In this document: piece by piece, positions 51,170 to 59,487 of the stretch
Layout: each line of letters begins with the position of its first letter
Position numbering within the stretch: the stretch's first letter is position 1
From: CBDCFV01 sp965203835
GTDB lineage: Bacteria > Chloroflexota > Dehalococcoidia > Lucifugimonadales > UBA3495
DNA length: 64,000 nt
Direction of reading: 5' to 3'
Assembly: GCA_965203835.1 (NCBI GenBank)
Contig: OZ241919.1
Location: forward strand, 3,534,001 to 3,598,000
Translations under genes and position numbers: made by a program
The notes under the pieces: model-generated
The model's input: only the letters and a program-made list of their open reading frames with translations
What the model was told of the DNA's origin: nothing
Databases searched by the model: none

Positions 51170-53674
51170 TTACTGCACCACCAGGTTGACCAAGCGCCCA
51201 GGAACGTAGATGGCCTTGCTCACCGCTTTGCCCTCGGTGTAACTGCGGATTCGCGGACTGGCCAACGCGAGTTCCTGGGCCGCCTGTTCCTCAATGTCCA
51301 CCGGCACTTCCAAGCGGTCCCTTACCTTCCCGTTGACCTGCACAACCAAGGTCACGGTGTCCTCAGCCGCCAGGTCGTCGTCCCACGATGGGAAGGACTG
51401 CTGGTGGATGCTGTAAGGGCGGCCTGTCCGCTCCCACATCTCTTCCGCAAGGTGGGGTGCTATGGGGGCCAGTACCAGCAGGAACTTCTCTACGCACTCC
51501 CGCCATACATCGGAATCAACGCTGCCATCGGCCCAGACCTTGTTCAGGTGGTTCGACAATTCCATGAGTGAGGCGATGGCAGTGTTGAACTTGAACCTGT
51601 CCAGGTCGTTGTAGCACTTGCGGATTGTCTGGTGCAGCAGCCGCAGGGTCTCTCGTGAGTCCTTGCTTCCGGCGCCGTTGGCGGATGGCGCACCGGTCCC
51701 TGGCTCGTCCAGGTCAGAGGGGTCCCGACCCAGTATTTCCCATACACGGTTCAGCCACCTGGCCACGCCGTTGATGCCAACCTCGCTCCACGGCCCCCCT
51801 TGGTCCCACGGACCGATGAACATCAGGAAGCAGCGCACTGCATCCGCTCCAAGGTCGCTGACCACCTCGTCCGGGTTGACCACGTTGCCCCGGCTCTTGC
51901 TCATCTTCTCGTGGTCTTCCCCAAGGATGACTCCTTGGTTGAACAGCCGGAGGAACGGCTCCTCGAAGTCCACGATGCCCATATCGTAGAGTCCCTTGAT
52001 GAAGAAGCGGGAATACAACAGATGCATCACCGCATGTTCCGCGCCGCCGGTATATTGGTCTACCGGCAGCCAATGCTTCCCCGCCGACGGTTCGAAGGGA
52101 GCGTCAACACTGTTGGGGCTGATATACCTGAGCATGTACCAGGACGAGTCGAAAAACGTGTCCATGGTATCCGTCTCGCGGCGGGCCGGGCCGTTGCAAC
52201 GGTAACAGGTAGTGTTCAGGAACTCCGGGTTGGCCGCCAAAGGCGACCCTCCCCCCGTGGGTATGTATTCGGCGTCGGTCGGAAGCAGCACTGGCAGGTC
52301 CTCTTGCGGGACGGGAACGATGCCGCACTGGTCGCAGTAGACCACCGGGATCGGGGTGCCCCAATACCGCTGGCGGGAAATCAGCCAGTCCCGAATCCGG
52401 TATGACACGGCCCTCCGCCCCCAGTTTCTCTTTTCAATATCGTTGGCGATGGCTACCTTGCCTTCCTCGTTGGTGAAGCCATCGTAGGGGCCGGAGTTGG
52501 TCATGAACCCTTCGTCCACATACGCTTCCGTCAGGTCGCTGCCGTCCCAGGTTATCGGCGCAATCACTATCCGGATGGGCAATCGGTACTTCTGGGCGAA
52601 CACAAAGTCACGAGTATCGTGGGCGGGAACGCCCATCACCGCGCCGGTGCCGTAAGTCATCAGCACGTAGTCGCCGATGAATATGGGCACCCGCTCGCCA
52701 TTGAGCCTGTTGACGGCATAAGCGCCGGTGAAAACGCCGGTCTTCTCGGTCTCGGTGGAGAGCCGGTCAATCTCCGAAGTCCGGCGGGCTTGGGCGATGT
52801 ACTCATCCACTTGGGCCCGCTGCCCATCGGTGGTAAGCCGGTCGACGAGGGGGTGTTCCGGCGCCAGCACCAGGAAGGTAACGCCGAATATGGTGTCGAT
52901 ACGGGTGGTGAAGGTGGAAATCACCCTCTCTTCCAAGCCATACTCTGAAATGTCGAAGGAAATCTCGACGCCCTCGCTGCGGCCAATCCAGTTGTTCTGC
53001 ATGGTCAGGATTTTTTCCGGCCATTCCACCAAGCCGCCGAAGTCCAGCAACCGGTCGGCATAGTCGGTAATGCGGAAGAACCACTGTTCCAGGTCCCGGC
53101 GGGTGATGGGTGTATTGCACCGCTCGCAGTTGCCTGCCACCACCTGCTCGTTGGCCAACACCGTCTGGCAGGAAGGGCACCAGACCACCGGAGCCTTTGC
53201 CCGGTAGGCCAAGCCGTGCTCCAGGAATTTCAGGAAAAACCACTGGTTCCACCGGTAATATTCCGGCAGGCAGCAGACTATCTCCCTATCCCAGTCATAT
53301 ATAGCGCCGATGGAGCGGAGTTGGCTCCGCATCGTCTCGACGTTTTCCATGGTCCAGGTATGGGGATGAATTCCCCTGCTGATGGCGGCGTTTTCCGCCG
53401 GCAAGCCGAAAGCGTCGAACCCGATGGGGTGCAGGACGTTGTAGCCTTGCATCCGGCGGAAACGGGCGTGGCAGTCGGACAAGGCCAAAGCATACCAGTG
53501 ACCGATGTGAAGGTCGCCGGACGGGTAAGGGTACATGGTCATTTCGTACCACTTGGGCCTGGGGTCGTCGTCTTCAACACGGTGAAGACCGTCCTTCGCC
53601 CACCGTTGTTGCCACTTCCGGTCAATGGCTTCCGGATCGTAACGTAACTCCACACGTCTTTGACGGGTCGCCAT
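51170..53674 (-). CDS. leuS: Leucyl-tRNA synthetase
   Basis: An 834-residue class Ia aminoacyl-tRNA synthetase that charges tRNA-Leu. Visible are YPSGDLHIGHWYALALSD (HIGH motif), the CP1 editing domain (FTTRIDTIFGVTFLVLAPEHPLV and MTYGTGAVMGVPAHDTRDFVFA with the editing Asp), the Cys zinc sites VWCPSCQTVLANEQV/CERC, EKMSKSRGNVVNPDE (KMSKS) and the anticodon-binding domain, ending with VVQVNGKVRDRLEVP. GAGGTGA precedes the ATG. No T-box leader was recognised upstream. Confidence 0.97.
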   Translation of the reverse strand: MATRQRRVELRYDPEAIDRKWQQRWAKDGLHRVEDDDPRPKWYEMTMYPYPSGDLHIGHWYALALSDCHARFRRMQGYNVLHPIGFDAFGLPAENAAISRGIHPHTWTMENVETMRSQLRSIGAIYDWDREIVCCLPEYYRWNQWFFLKFLEHGLAYRAKAPVVWCPSCQTVLANEQVVAGNCERCNTPITRRDLEQWFFRITDYADRLLDFGGLVEWPEKILTMQNNWIGRSEGVEISFDISEYGLEERVISTFTTRIDTIFGVTFLVLAPEHPLVDRLTTDGQRAQVDEYIAQARRTSEIDRLSTETEKTGVFTGAYAVNRLNGERVPIFIGDYVLMTYGTGAVMGVPAHDTRDFVFAQKYRLPIRIVIAPITWDGSDLTEAYVDEGFMTNSGPYDGFTNEEGKVAIANDIEKRNWGRRAVSYRIRDWLISRQRYWGTPIPVVYCDQCGIVPVPQEDLPVLLPTDAEYIPTGGGSPLAANPEFLNTTCYRCNGPARRETDTMDTFFDSSWYMLRYISPNSVDAPFEPSAGKHWLPVDQYTGGAEHAVMHLLYSRFFIKGLYDMGIVDFEEPFLRLFNQGVILGEDHEKMSKSRGNVVNPDEVVSDLGADAVRCFLMFIGPWDQGGPWSEVGINGVARWLNRVWEILGRDPSDLDEPGTGAPSANGAGSKDSRETLRLLHQTIRKCYNDLDRFKFNTAIASLMELSNHLNKVWADGSVDSDVWRECVEKFLLVLAPIAPHLAEEMWERTGRPYSIHQQSFPSWDDDLAAEDTVTLVVQVNGKVRDRLEVPVDIEEQAAQELALASPRIRSYTEGKAVSKAIYVPGRLVNLVVQ

Positions 53675-53708
53675 TCAATCACCTCGTTACATGCCTGCCC
53701 CCGGCGGG

Positions 53709-53733
53709 TTTCCCGCCTTCGCGGGAAAGACGG
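53709..53733 (-). repeat. REP-like palindrome, copy 10 (inverted, flanking trkH)
   Basis: On the minus strand it reads GTCTTTCCCGCGAAGGCGGG plus AAACC within a longer block (about 53693-53742) that matches 55311-55363 in inverted orientation. Confidence 0.8.
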
Positions 53734-53866
53734 GAAGGGGGAGGGAATACCTCAACATCTTAGCATACATACCCGTAAAGTCATGGAAAAACTGCAATGT
53801 TATCCACTCCACTGGCGGCGGAAAACTGGAATCCTGCCGATTCTGTGATAAGCTGGGCTGGTGGCG

Positions 53867-55306
53867 ATGAACCGCGGCCCCAGAATCCGTGAAACCGTTA
53901 TCCGCCAGACCCGCGCCAGCGAGGTCGAACCAACTCCTGTTCAGGCTCCCCCTGTCCGCAGGCCTAACCGATTTTCTAACACGTCGAACCTCCTCCTTCT
54001 GGGTTTCCTCCTGTTGATCATAAGCGGCGGATTGTTGCTGGCAACGCCGTTCGCCAGCAATGGCTCGGAATTCACGTCGCTGGAAGTATCTTTCTTCACA
54101 GCCGTCTCCGCCGCCACCGTTACAGGACACACGATGGTGAATACCGCCACCCACTGGAGTCACTTCGGTCAGGCCATAATTTTCTTGCTAATGTTGGTGG
54201 GAGGCTTGGGATTTATGGCCGTGGCCACCTTCCTTCTCGCCCTTATCGGCCAACGGTCCACTTTGCCCGAAAGACTGGTGATGCGAGACGCGGTAGGCAC
54301 AGACCGGATGGAGGGGCTTCGCAGGGTCAGCCGCAACGTCGTCATCGTGGTCTTTCTGATATACGTATTGGGCGCAGTGATGCTCTTTTGGCGCATCGAC
54401 GGCATCGACGGTATAGGACTGGGGGAATCCCTATGGCAATCGGCCTTTTTGTCGGTATCGTCTTTCAATAACGCCGGCTTCTCAATTTTGCCCGAATCTC
54501 CCGCAGGCAGCGGGTTGGCCCGGTTGTCCTCCATGTGGGCGGTGTTGGGATTCATGACGGTGCTGATGGTCCTGGGATGCATCGGATGGACGGTATTGGT
54601 GGACGTTTACCGGAACCGCCGGTTCGCCCGATTCAGCTTGGACACCAAGCTGGTTATAGTAACCAGCTTGTTTCTGTGGGTCTTGGGAGCAGGGATTTTC
54701 TTCTTATCCGAATACGGGCGCGCTGAGACGCTTGGGAGCCTTAATTTCGGCGATAAAGTGGTTTCGGCTGTCTTTCACTCGGTCAGCGGAAGAACGGCGG
54801 GATTCACCGTCGTAGACTTCGGCTTGTTGGACGACTTCACCAAGCTGACCTTCATTCCGCTGATGTTCATCGGAGGGGCCGCAGGATCGGTTGCAGGGGG
54901 AATAAAGGTGACGACCTTAGCCGTTGTCATTGCAGCCGTCTTGTCGTCCATCCGGGGCAGGTCGGAAGCTGAGGCATTTGGCCGGGAAATCGCCCACTTT
55001 CAAGTGCTAAGAGCTCTTACGGTAGCAGCATTGGGGCTGGGGTTCATCATGGTGGCAACCCCAACGTTGACCCTGACAGACCCGGGCATCAAGTTCATCG
55101 ATTTATTTTTTGACACAGTTTCCGCATTTGGCACCAACGGCGCGTCCACAGGTATTGTCCCGGACCTGAGCACTGCCGGTAGCGCAATCTTTATGATAAG
55201 TATGCTGATTGGAAGGCTGGGTCCCCTCTCTTTGGCGCTGGCCCTGGCGCCGCGTGAGGAGACTACCGTATACCGTTACGTAAGGGAAAGAGTTAAAATA
55301 GGGTGA
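53867..55306 (+). CDS. trkH: TrkH/KtrB-family potassium channel subunit
   Basis: A 479-residue K+ uptake membrane protein with four membrane-pore-membrane units. The four selectivity loops are visible: SAATVTGHT, SSFNNAGFS, SGRTAGFTV and SAFGTNGAST. The helix-interrupting FIGGAAGSVAGGIKVTTLAV segment (the gating loop in M2C) is present. It moves K+ (with Na+ or H+) inward and needs a cytoplasmic RCK ring, encoded next. The ATG at 53867 is used; a GTG lies two codons earlier and neither has a strong ribosome site. Inverted repeats lie on both sides of the gene. Confidence 0.93.
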   Translation: MNRGPRIRETVIRQTRASEVEPTPVQAPPVRRPNRFSNTSNLLLLGFLLLIISGGLLLATPFASNGSEFTSLEVSFFTAVSAATVTGHTMVNTATHWSHFGQAIIFLLMLVGGLGFMAVATFLLALIGQRSTLPERLVMRDAVGTDRMEGLRRVSRNVVIVVFLIYVLGAVMLFWRIDGIDGIGLGESLWQSAFLSVSSFNNAGFSILPESPAGSGLARLSSMWAVLGFMTVLMVLGCIGWTVLVDVYRNRRFARFSLDTKLVIVTSLFLWVLGAGIFFLSEYGRAETLGSLNFGDKVVSAVFHSVSGRTAGFTVVDFGLLDDFTKLTFIPLMFIGGAAGSVAGGIKVTTLAVVIAAVLSSIRGRSEAEAFGREIAHFQVLRALTVAALGLGFIMVATPTLTLTDPGIKFIDLFFDTVSAFGTNGASTGIVPDLSTAGSAIFMISMLIGRLGPLSLALALAPREETTVYRYVRERVKIG

Positions 55307-55320
55307 CCGCACCCCCTTCC

Positions 55321-55350
55321 CCTGTCTTTCCCGCGAAGGCGGGAAGCCGG
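55321..55350 (+). repeat. REP-like palindrome, copy 11 (between trkH and trkA)
   Basis: CCTGTCTTTCCCGCGAAGGC then GGGAAGCCGG. It is the direct-orientation mate of copy 10. Confidence 0.8.
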
Positions 55351-55388
55351 GCCGGGGGTAAGCTGCGAAGAGTGTACGGAGGCAGGCG

Positions 55389-56099
55389 GTGAAAAAACAA
55401 GTGTGTGTGATCGGCTTGGGACGGTTCGGTTCCACCGTGGCTACGGAGTTATACCAGTCGGGACACGACGTCCTGGCCATTGATGTCGACGACGCCAAGA
55501 TACAGGACATGCTGGGCCACGTGACCTACGCGGTGAGGGCCGACGCTTCTAATGAGTCGGTGCTGAGGGAGCTGGACGTAGCGGATTTCGACGTGGCGGT
55601 AGTGGCGTTGGGGAACGATAACATCCAGTCAAGCGTTTTGATGACCTCGCTTCTGAAAAGTCTGGGTGTTCCTTTCGTGATCGCCAGGGCAACGGGAGAA
55701 CGTCACGGCGATGTGCTCGAGCGGGTCGGCGCCGATAAGGTAGTGCATCCCGAAATGGAAAGCGCCGTAAGGGTAGCCCACATGGGATTTGACAACGGCG
55801 TAATAGACTACATGCCCATCGTTCCCAATTGCGGCATAACGAAGGTGCACCCGCCGGAGGAAATGTTCCAGCACACTCTGGAAGAGGTGGGGCTTGGCGG
55901 AGGCCCGCGCCAAAAGTACGACATTCACGTCATAGCGATCCGCAGGGGACGCAGCTACGTTGTGAATCCGGCCAAGGACGAACAGATAAAGCCCGGTGAC
56001 CTGTTATTCGTAGCTGGAGCCAACGAACAAGTCGGGCATCTTTATGATCTCGGCAAAGAACTGCCGCCGCCGGTAGCCGCGTCTACCAGGCCGTCGTAG
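55389..56099 (+). CDS. trkA: TrkA/KtrA-family RCK regulatory subunit
   Basis: A 236-residue RCK protein. The N-domain has an intact nucleotide fold (VCVIGLGRFGSTVATELYQSGHDVLAIDVD, GxGxxG plus acidic Asp) and ADASNESVLRELDVADFDVAVVALG. The RCK_C domain spans about 140-220 (DIHVIAIRRGRSYVVNPAKDEQIKPGDLLFVAGANEQV), the usual site for gating ligands. It should form the cytoplasmic ring under TrkH. The start is a GTG preceded by CGGAGG. It is separated from trkH by a palindromic repeat. Confidence 0.92.
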   Translation: MKKQVCVIGLGRFGSTVATELYQSGHDVLAIDVDDAKIQDMLGHVTYAVRADASNESVLRELDVADFDVAVVALGNDNIQSSVLMTSLLKSLGVPFVIARATGERHGDVLERVGADKVVHPEMESAVRVAHMGFDNGVIDYMPIVPNCGITKVHPPEEMFQHTLEEVGLGGGPRQKYDIHVIAIRRGRSYVVNPAKDEQIKPGDLLFVAGANEQVGHLYDLGKELPPPVAASTRPS

Positions 56100-56197
56100 T
56101 AAAGTATCCTCTTTTCCGCTTCCAATGCTCCGGTCCAGGACAGTGGTGTTCAAGACAACGAGCAGGCCCGGTTCGGAAGCGCCATGTCATTTCTGCC

Positions 56198-56226
56198 TTG
56201 AACTCGCGGAACTCAATGTATATAAT
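56198..56226 (+). promoter_or_regulatory. Strong sigma70-type promoter
   Basis: TTGAAC (56198-56203), a 17-base spacer and a perfect TATAAT (56221-56226) lie 49 bases before the USP-like gene. It probably drives the USP, RCK and pheA genes as a unit. Confidence 0.65.
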
Positions 56227-56274
56227 TCGATATTGGCATGTTTATTTTATGTCTCCCCAACGTAAGGAGGCTTC

Positions 56275-56733
56275 TTGTCCGGCGAATGCGTAGATGCCAA
56301 GTTCATACTGGTCCCGGTGACGGGAGAGGCCCATAGCGATGATGCTTTTCGCCGTGCTTGCCGAATGGCGCGGCAGTCCAAAGCCCATCTGCACGCCGTT
56401 CACGTCATTGAAGTTCCGATGGACCGCCCCTTGGAATACCAAGACGCTGAAGCAACTGACAGGAGCGAAAAGATACTGGCCCGAATGGAGGCCATAGCGT
56501 CTTCCGAGAAGTACAAGCACCTGCACGCGCGTTCGTTGCGGGCCAGGCACGCGGGACCAGCCGTAGTTCTGGAGGCCGAGGACCGCAACATGGATGCCGT
56601 AATATTGAGCGTTCCCTACAAGCGACGGTTCGGCTCTTGCAGCATGGGCGCGACAGCCAGTTACGTCTTTGACAATGCTCCTTGCCGTGTTATCCTCTGG
56701 CGGGAACCCACCCCTGTTATTGCTGCATCCTGA
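56275..56733 (+). CDS. Universal-stress-protein-like protein
   Basis: A 152-residue protein with the USP-type alpha/beta layout: KFILVPVTGEAHSDDAFRRACRMARQSKAHLHAVHVIEVP at the start and APCRVILWRE at the end. The ATP-binding Gly motif GxxG-x9-G(S/T) appears only as SVPYKRRFGSCSMGATASYVFDNAPC, so nucleotide binding is uncertain. The start is a TTG four bases after AAGGAGG. Placed between RCK genes, it could regulate K+ transport, as USP domains do in KdpD and some Trk-linked proteins. Confidence 0.7.
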   Translation: MSGECVDAKFILVPVTGEAHSDDAFRRACRMARQSKAHLHAVHVIEVPMDRPLEYQDAEATDRSEKILARMEAIASSEKYKHLHARSLRARHAGPAVVLEAEDRNMDAVILSVPYKRRFGSCSMGATASYVFDNAPCRVILWREPTPVIAAS

Positions 56734-56745
56734 GCATCCGGCCAA

Positions 56746-57147
56746 ATGCGGGCGCTGATACTGGGATGTGACCGGTTGACCACCGTTTTGGCTACTGAGT
56801 TGGCGTCGGCCGGTAATCAGGTTACCGTTTTATCCCAGGACCGGGACTGCTTGGAAAGACTGGCCGAAGAGCCCGGCATTACTCCCATATTGACCACCGG
56901 GCCTTCCATGCAGGACTATCTGCAGGAGGGGGGTGTGGCGACCGCCGATGTTTTCCTTGCGTTGTCCGATGACGATCACCAGAACGTCTTGATGGCCCAG
57001 ATTGCACGTCATATTTTCAACGTGCCCAAGGTTGTTTGCCACCTCGGCAACCCGCAACTCCAGACCTTCTACCAAGACTTGGGACTGGATGTGGTGGGGT
57101 ATTCAATGGGCCTCGTCCAGGAAATCCGCCGTTCAATAGAGAATTGA
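56746..57147 (+). CDS. Stand-alone TrkA-N (RCK_N) protein
   Basis: A 133-residue protein containing only the RCK N-domain: MRALILGCDRLTTVLATELASAGNQVTVLSQD, then VFLALSDDDHQNVLMAQIARHIFNVPKVVCHLGNPQLQTFYQDLGLDVV. The Gly-rich loop is degenerate (GCDRLT in place of GxGxxG), so NAD binding may be altered. There is no RCK_C domain. It lies 12 bases after the USP-like gene and 10 before the next RCK gene, and could pair with the latter. Confidence 0.82.
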   Translation: MRALILGCDRLTTVLATELASAGNQVTVLSQDRDCLERLAEEPGITPILTTGPSMQDYLQEGGVATADVFLALSDDDHQNVLMAQIARHIFNVPKVVCHLGNPQLQTFYQDLGLDVVGYSMGLVQEIRRSIEN

Positions 57148-57157
57148 GTCCAGTGCT

Positions 57158-57820
57158 ATGTTTGCCGTAATAGTTGGATGCAGCGACGTCAGCTACCACT
57201 TGGCCGGATCGCTGCTCACGACCGGCCATGAGGTGGTGGTAGTCGAGCAGCGACGTTCACGTTGCCGGCTCCTCAACGACGAATTGGGAGGCATTGCCTT
57301 CCAGGGCGACGGCACCGACGAGGACGTATTGAGACAGGCTGGGGTGGCCCGCGCTGACGTTCTCGTCGCCACGACGGGCAGGGACGAGACCAACTTGGTG
57401 GTCTGCCAGGTAACGAAGCATCTATTCCAAGTGCCGCGAATAATCGCCGTAATAAAAGACCCGAAGAATGAACCGGTCTTTCACCTGCTCGGCGTCGATG
57501 TGGTGGTCAATTCCCACCATTTGGTGTTGGCCAACGTGGAAGACGGTCTGCCCGGCAGGCCGTTGGTCCATCTCAAAAGCCTTCGGGCGCCTCTCACTGA
57601 GTTGATAAGTATCTCTATCCCGTCGACCGCCAGCATAGTGGGTATGCGGTTGGAGGACCTGGAGTTGCCGCCGCGTAACTTCATATCGCTGGTCATCAAG
57701 AAGGACGGGGCAAAGCTGCCCTCTAATGGCTTGGTATTGGAGGCTGAGGATGAACTGTTGGCGGTGACCATGACCGGTGATGAACAAACTCTTTATGATA
57801 TTTTTACCGGAGAAACCTGA
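57158..57820 (+). CDS. TrkA-family RCK protein (RCK_N plus RCK_C)
   Basis: A 220-residue RCK protein: FAVIVGCSDVSYHLAGSLLTTGHEVVVVEQ, GDGTDEDVLRQAGVARADVLVATTGRDETNLVVCQVTKHLF, then an RCK_C domain (TELISISIPSTASIVGMRLEDLELPPRNFISLVIKKDGAKLPSNGLVLEAEDELLAVT). The nucleotide loop is altered (GCSDVS). Its stop overlaps the pheA start (TGATG), predicting translational coupling. Probable second regulator of K+ transport. Confidence 0.88.
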   Translation: MFAVIVGCSDVSYHLAGSLLTTGHEVVVVEQRRSRCRLLNDELGGIAFQGDGTDEDVLRQAGVARADVLVATTGRDETNLVVCQVTKHLFQVPRIIAVIKDPKNEPVFHLLGVDVVVNSHHLVLANVEDGLPGRPLVHLKSLRAPLTELISISIPSTASIVGMRLEDLELPPRNFISLVIKKDGAKLPSNGLVLEAEDELLAVTMTGDEQTLYDIFTGET

Positions 57821-58659
57821 TGCCCAGGACTATCGCATATCTGGGCCCCGCCGGCACCTACACCGAGGAAGCAGCGCTTCTGTACGATGCGGACGCGGAG
57901 TTGCAGCCCTTCTCCACCATCGTGGCGGTGGGGTCTGCCGTCTCCACCGCGATCACCGATCAGGGCGTGGTGCCCATCGAGAACAGCCTTGAAGGGGCGG
58001 TGAACGTCACCTTGGATTTGCTTACCGCCCAGCAGAACTTGTATATCTACCGGGAGATCGAGCTTCCCATCCAGCATTACCTGATGGCGGCGGCTGGTGT
58101 GCGTCCCAATCAGGTGGAGGTCATATTCTCCCATCCGCAATCGTTGGGACAGTGCCGAGGGTTTCTGGAGCGTTGCTTTCCTAACGTCCAGCAAATGGCG
58201 TCGTTGAGCAACGCGGCGGCGGTAAACGACATGAAGCAGAGCAGTGTCCCTGCGGCGGCCATTGCCCCGGGTCGCAACGCGGAGCTGTATGGTGTGGAAA
58301 TAATCGGACGAAACATCCAGGACAACCCAAATAACGTTACCAGGTTCGTTGTCCTGGCGCCCTACGACCATCCACCGACCGGTAACGACAAGACATCCTT
58401 GTGTCTGTCGTTTCAGCAGGATGCGCCGGGGGTCTTGTACCGGGCTCTTCGGGAGTTCGCCAACCGGGACATTAACCTGCGGAAAATTGAGTCCCGCCCC
58501 ACCAAACAGCACTTGGGGGAGTACATCTTCCTGGTCGATTGCGACGGCCACCGGGAAGACCGAGCGGTAAAGGAAGCCATCGACGCGCTCAACGACTCCG
58601 ATAGTGTGTTAAAGGTACTGGGATCTTATCCCCGGTGGACGGACCAGTCCACAAAATAA
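57820..58659 (+). CDS. pheA: Prephenate dehydratase
   Basis: A 279-residue enzyme converting prephenate to phenylpyruvate in phenylalanine synthesis. The catalytic domain (1-180) begins IAYLGPAGTYTEEAALL and shows GVVPIENSLEGAVNVTLDLL and the essential NNVTRFVVLA (TRF). The ACT domain (190-270) has TSLCLSFQQDAPGVLYRALREFANRDINLRKIESRPTK, including ESRP for phenylalanine feedback. There is no chorismate-mutase domain. It is coupled to an RCK gene, an unexpected partner; co-transcription may be incidental. Confidence 0.95.
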   Translation: MPRTIAYLGPAGTYTEEAALLYDADAELQPFSTIVAVGSAVSTAITDQGVVPIENSLEGAVNVTLDLLTAQQNLYIYREIELPIQHYLMAAAGVRPNQVEVIFSHPQSLGQCRGFLERCFPNVQQMASLSNAAAVNDMKQSSVPAAAIAPGRNAELYGVEIIGRNIQDNPNNVTRFVVLAPYDHPPTGNDKTSLCLSFQQDAPGVLYRALREFANRDINLRKIESRPTKQHLGEYIFLVDCDGHREDRAVKEAIDALNDSDSVLKVLGSYPRWTDQSTK

Positions 58660-58848
58660 TGCCGGCCCTCCCCGGCTCACCGCTAAGACACCAACAACCC
58701 TCGCCACACTACGACAACTCTTAGCCGGTTACCACCAGGGAAGGGCCAGCAGGACAGGTCTTCATCCGGGACCGGGCGCTTGTCCGTTACCCTCCACTTG
58801 GGTATTTCAAATGGTTAGCTCTATAGATAAGTCATGATGGATCAGTCT

Positions 58849-59091
58849 CTACTTGGTAATCACCAAGTGACGGTTCCGGCGTTCTTTGATGACCCCCTGT
58901 GACTCCTCCCGATGTTTGTGCCGCAGGTTCTGAAACGCTCCACCCGTCTTTCTCCGCCAGTGCGATGCGCCGCCTGTCGCCGCTTGCTTGGATCCTTTAC
59001 CAGGCTTTGGGGCAACCAGCAGACTCATCGCACTGCCGACAACGGCGCCGGCCACGATCCCGGCCACTAGCCTATTTGCTATCGTCATCAT
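58849..59091 (-). CDS. YtxH-like small membrane protein
   Basis: An 80-residue protein with an N-terminal glycine/alanine-rich membrane segment (NRLVAGIVAGAVVGSAMSLLVAPKPGKGSKQ, YtxH pattern GxxxGxxxG...LLLAPKSG) and a strongly basic tail. It overlaps the preceding membrane protein gene by 20 bases, so the two are probably made together. YtxH proteins are linked to envelope stress; the role is unclear. Confidence 0.7.
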   Translation of the reverse strand: MMTIANRLVAGIVAGAVVGSAMSLLVAPKPGKGSKQAATGGASHWRRKTGGAFQNLRHKHREESQGVIKERRNRHLVITK

Positions 59092-59332
59092 CCGACCTCC
59101 TTCCCCGCGAACGTAACTCCTGCACCCACCCCAGCACGTAGTTGACTATCTCTATGAGTGGAGGCAGTGAGGTTAATGGGCGCGCCACCCGGTCCAGGAC
59201 TATGCCGGATATCTCCTCCATGTTTCCGGTTACCCGTCTGGCTGACCGGTATAACCGGAAGGCTAATATCGCGATCACCAGCAGGACTATCGAGAACACC
59301 CCGGTGTACACGATGATGAAAATGTCTCGCAC
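59072..59332 (-). CDS. DUF948-like single-span membrane protein
   Basis: An 86-residue protein with one N-terminal membrane helix (IFIIVYTGVFSIVLLVIAILAFRLY) followed by an amphipathic helix (VTGNMEEISGIVLDRVARPLTSLPPLIEIVNYVLGWVQEL) and an acidic tail. The layout matches DUF948/YtxG proteins, which usually precede YtxH proteins, as here. GTG start. Function unknown; probably envelope-associated. Confidence 0.65.
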   Translation of the reverse strand: MRDIFIIVYTGVFSIVLLVIAILAFRLYRSARRVTGNMEEISGIVLDRVARPLTSLPPLIEIVNYVLGWVQELRSRGRRSDDDDSK

Positions 59333-59487
59333 TATTGCTAGTGATTCTATGATCCCACCTAATTTTTATCAAAAGTATAAAATTGGTATAAAAAAATTAG
59401 CAGTTATGTCAATGGATTGTCAATGGGTTGTAACGTCAAGTTTTGACATAATGCGCAAATTTCCAGGTTTATGACAATCCATCTATC

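Noticed and set aside
53675..53866. T-box or other riboswitch between leuS and trkH
   Set aside because: No T-box core sequence or ydaO-type pattern could be recognised; the region is mostly a palindromic repeat.
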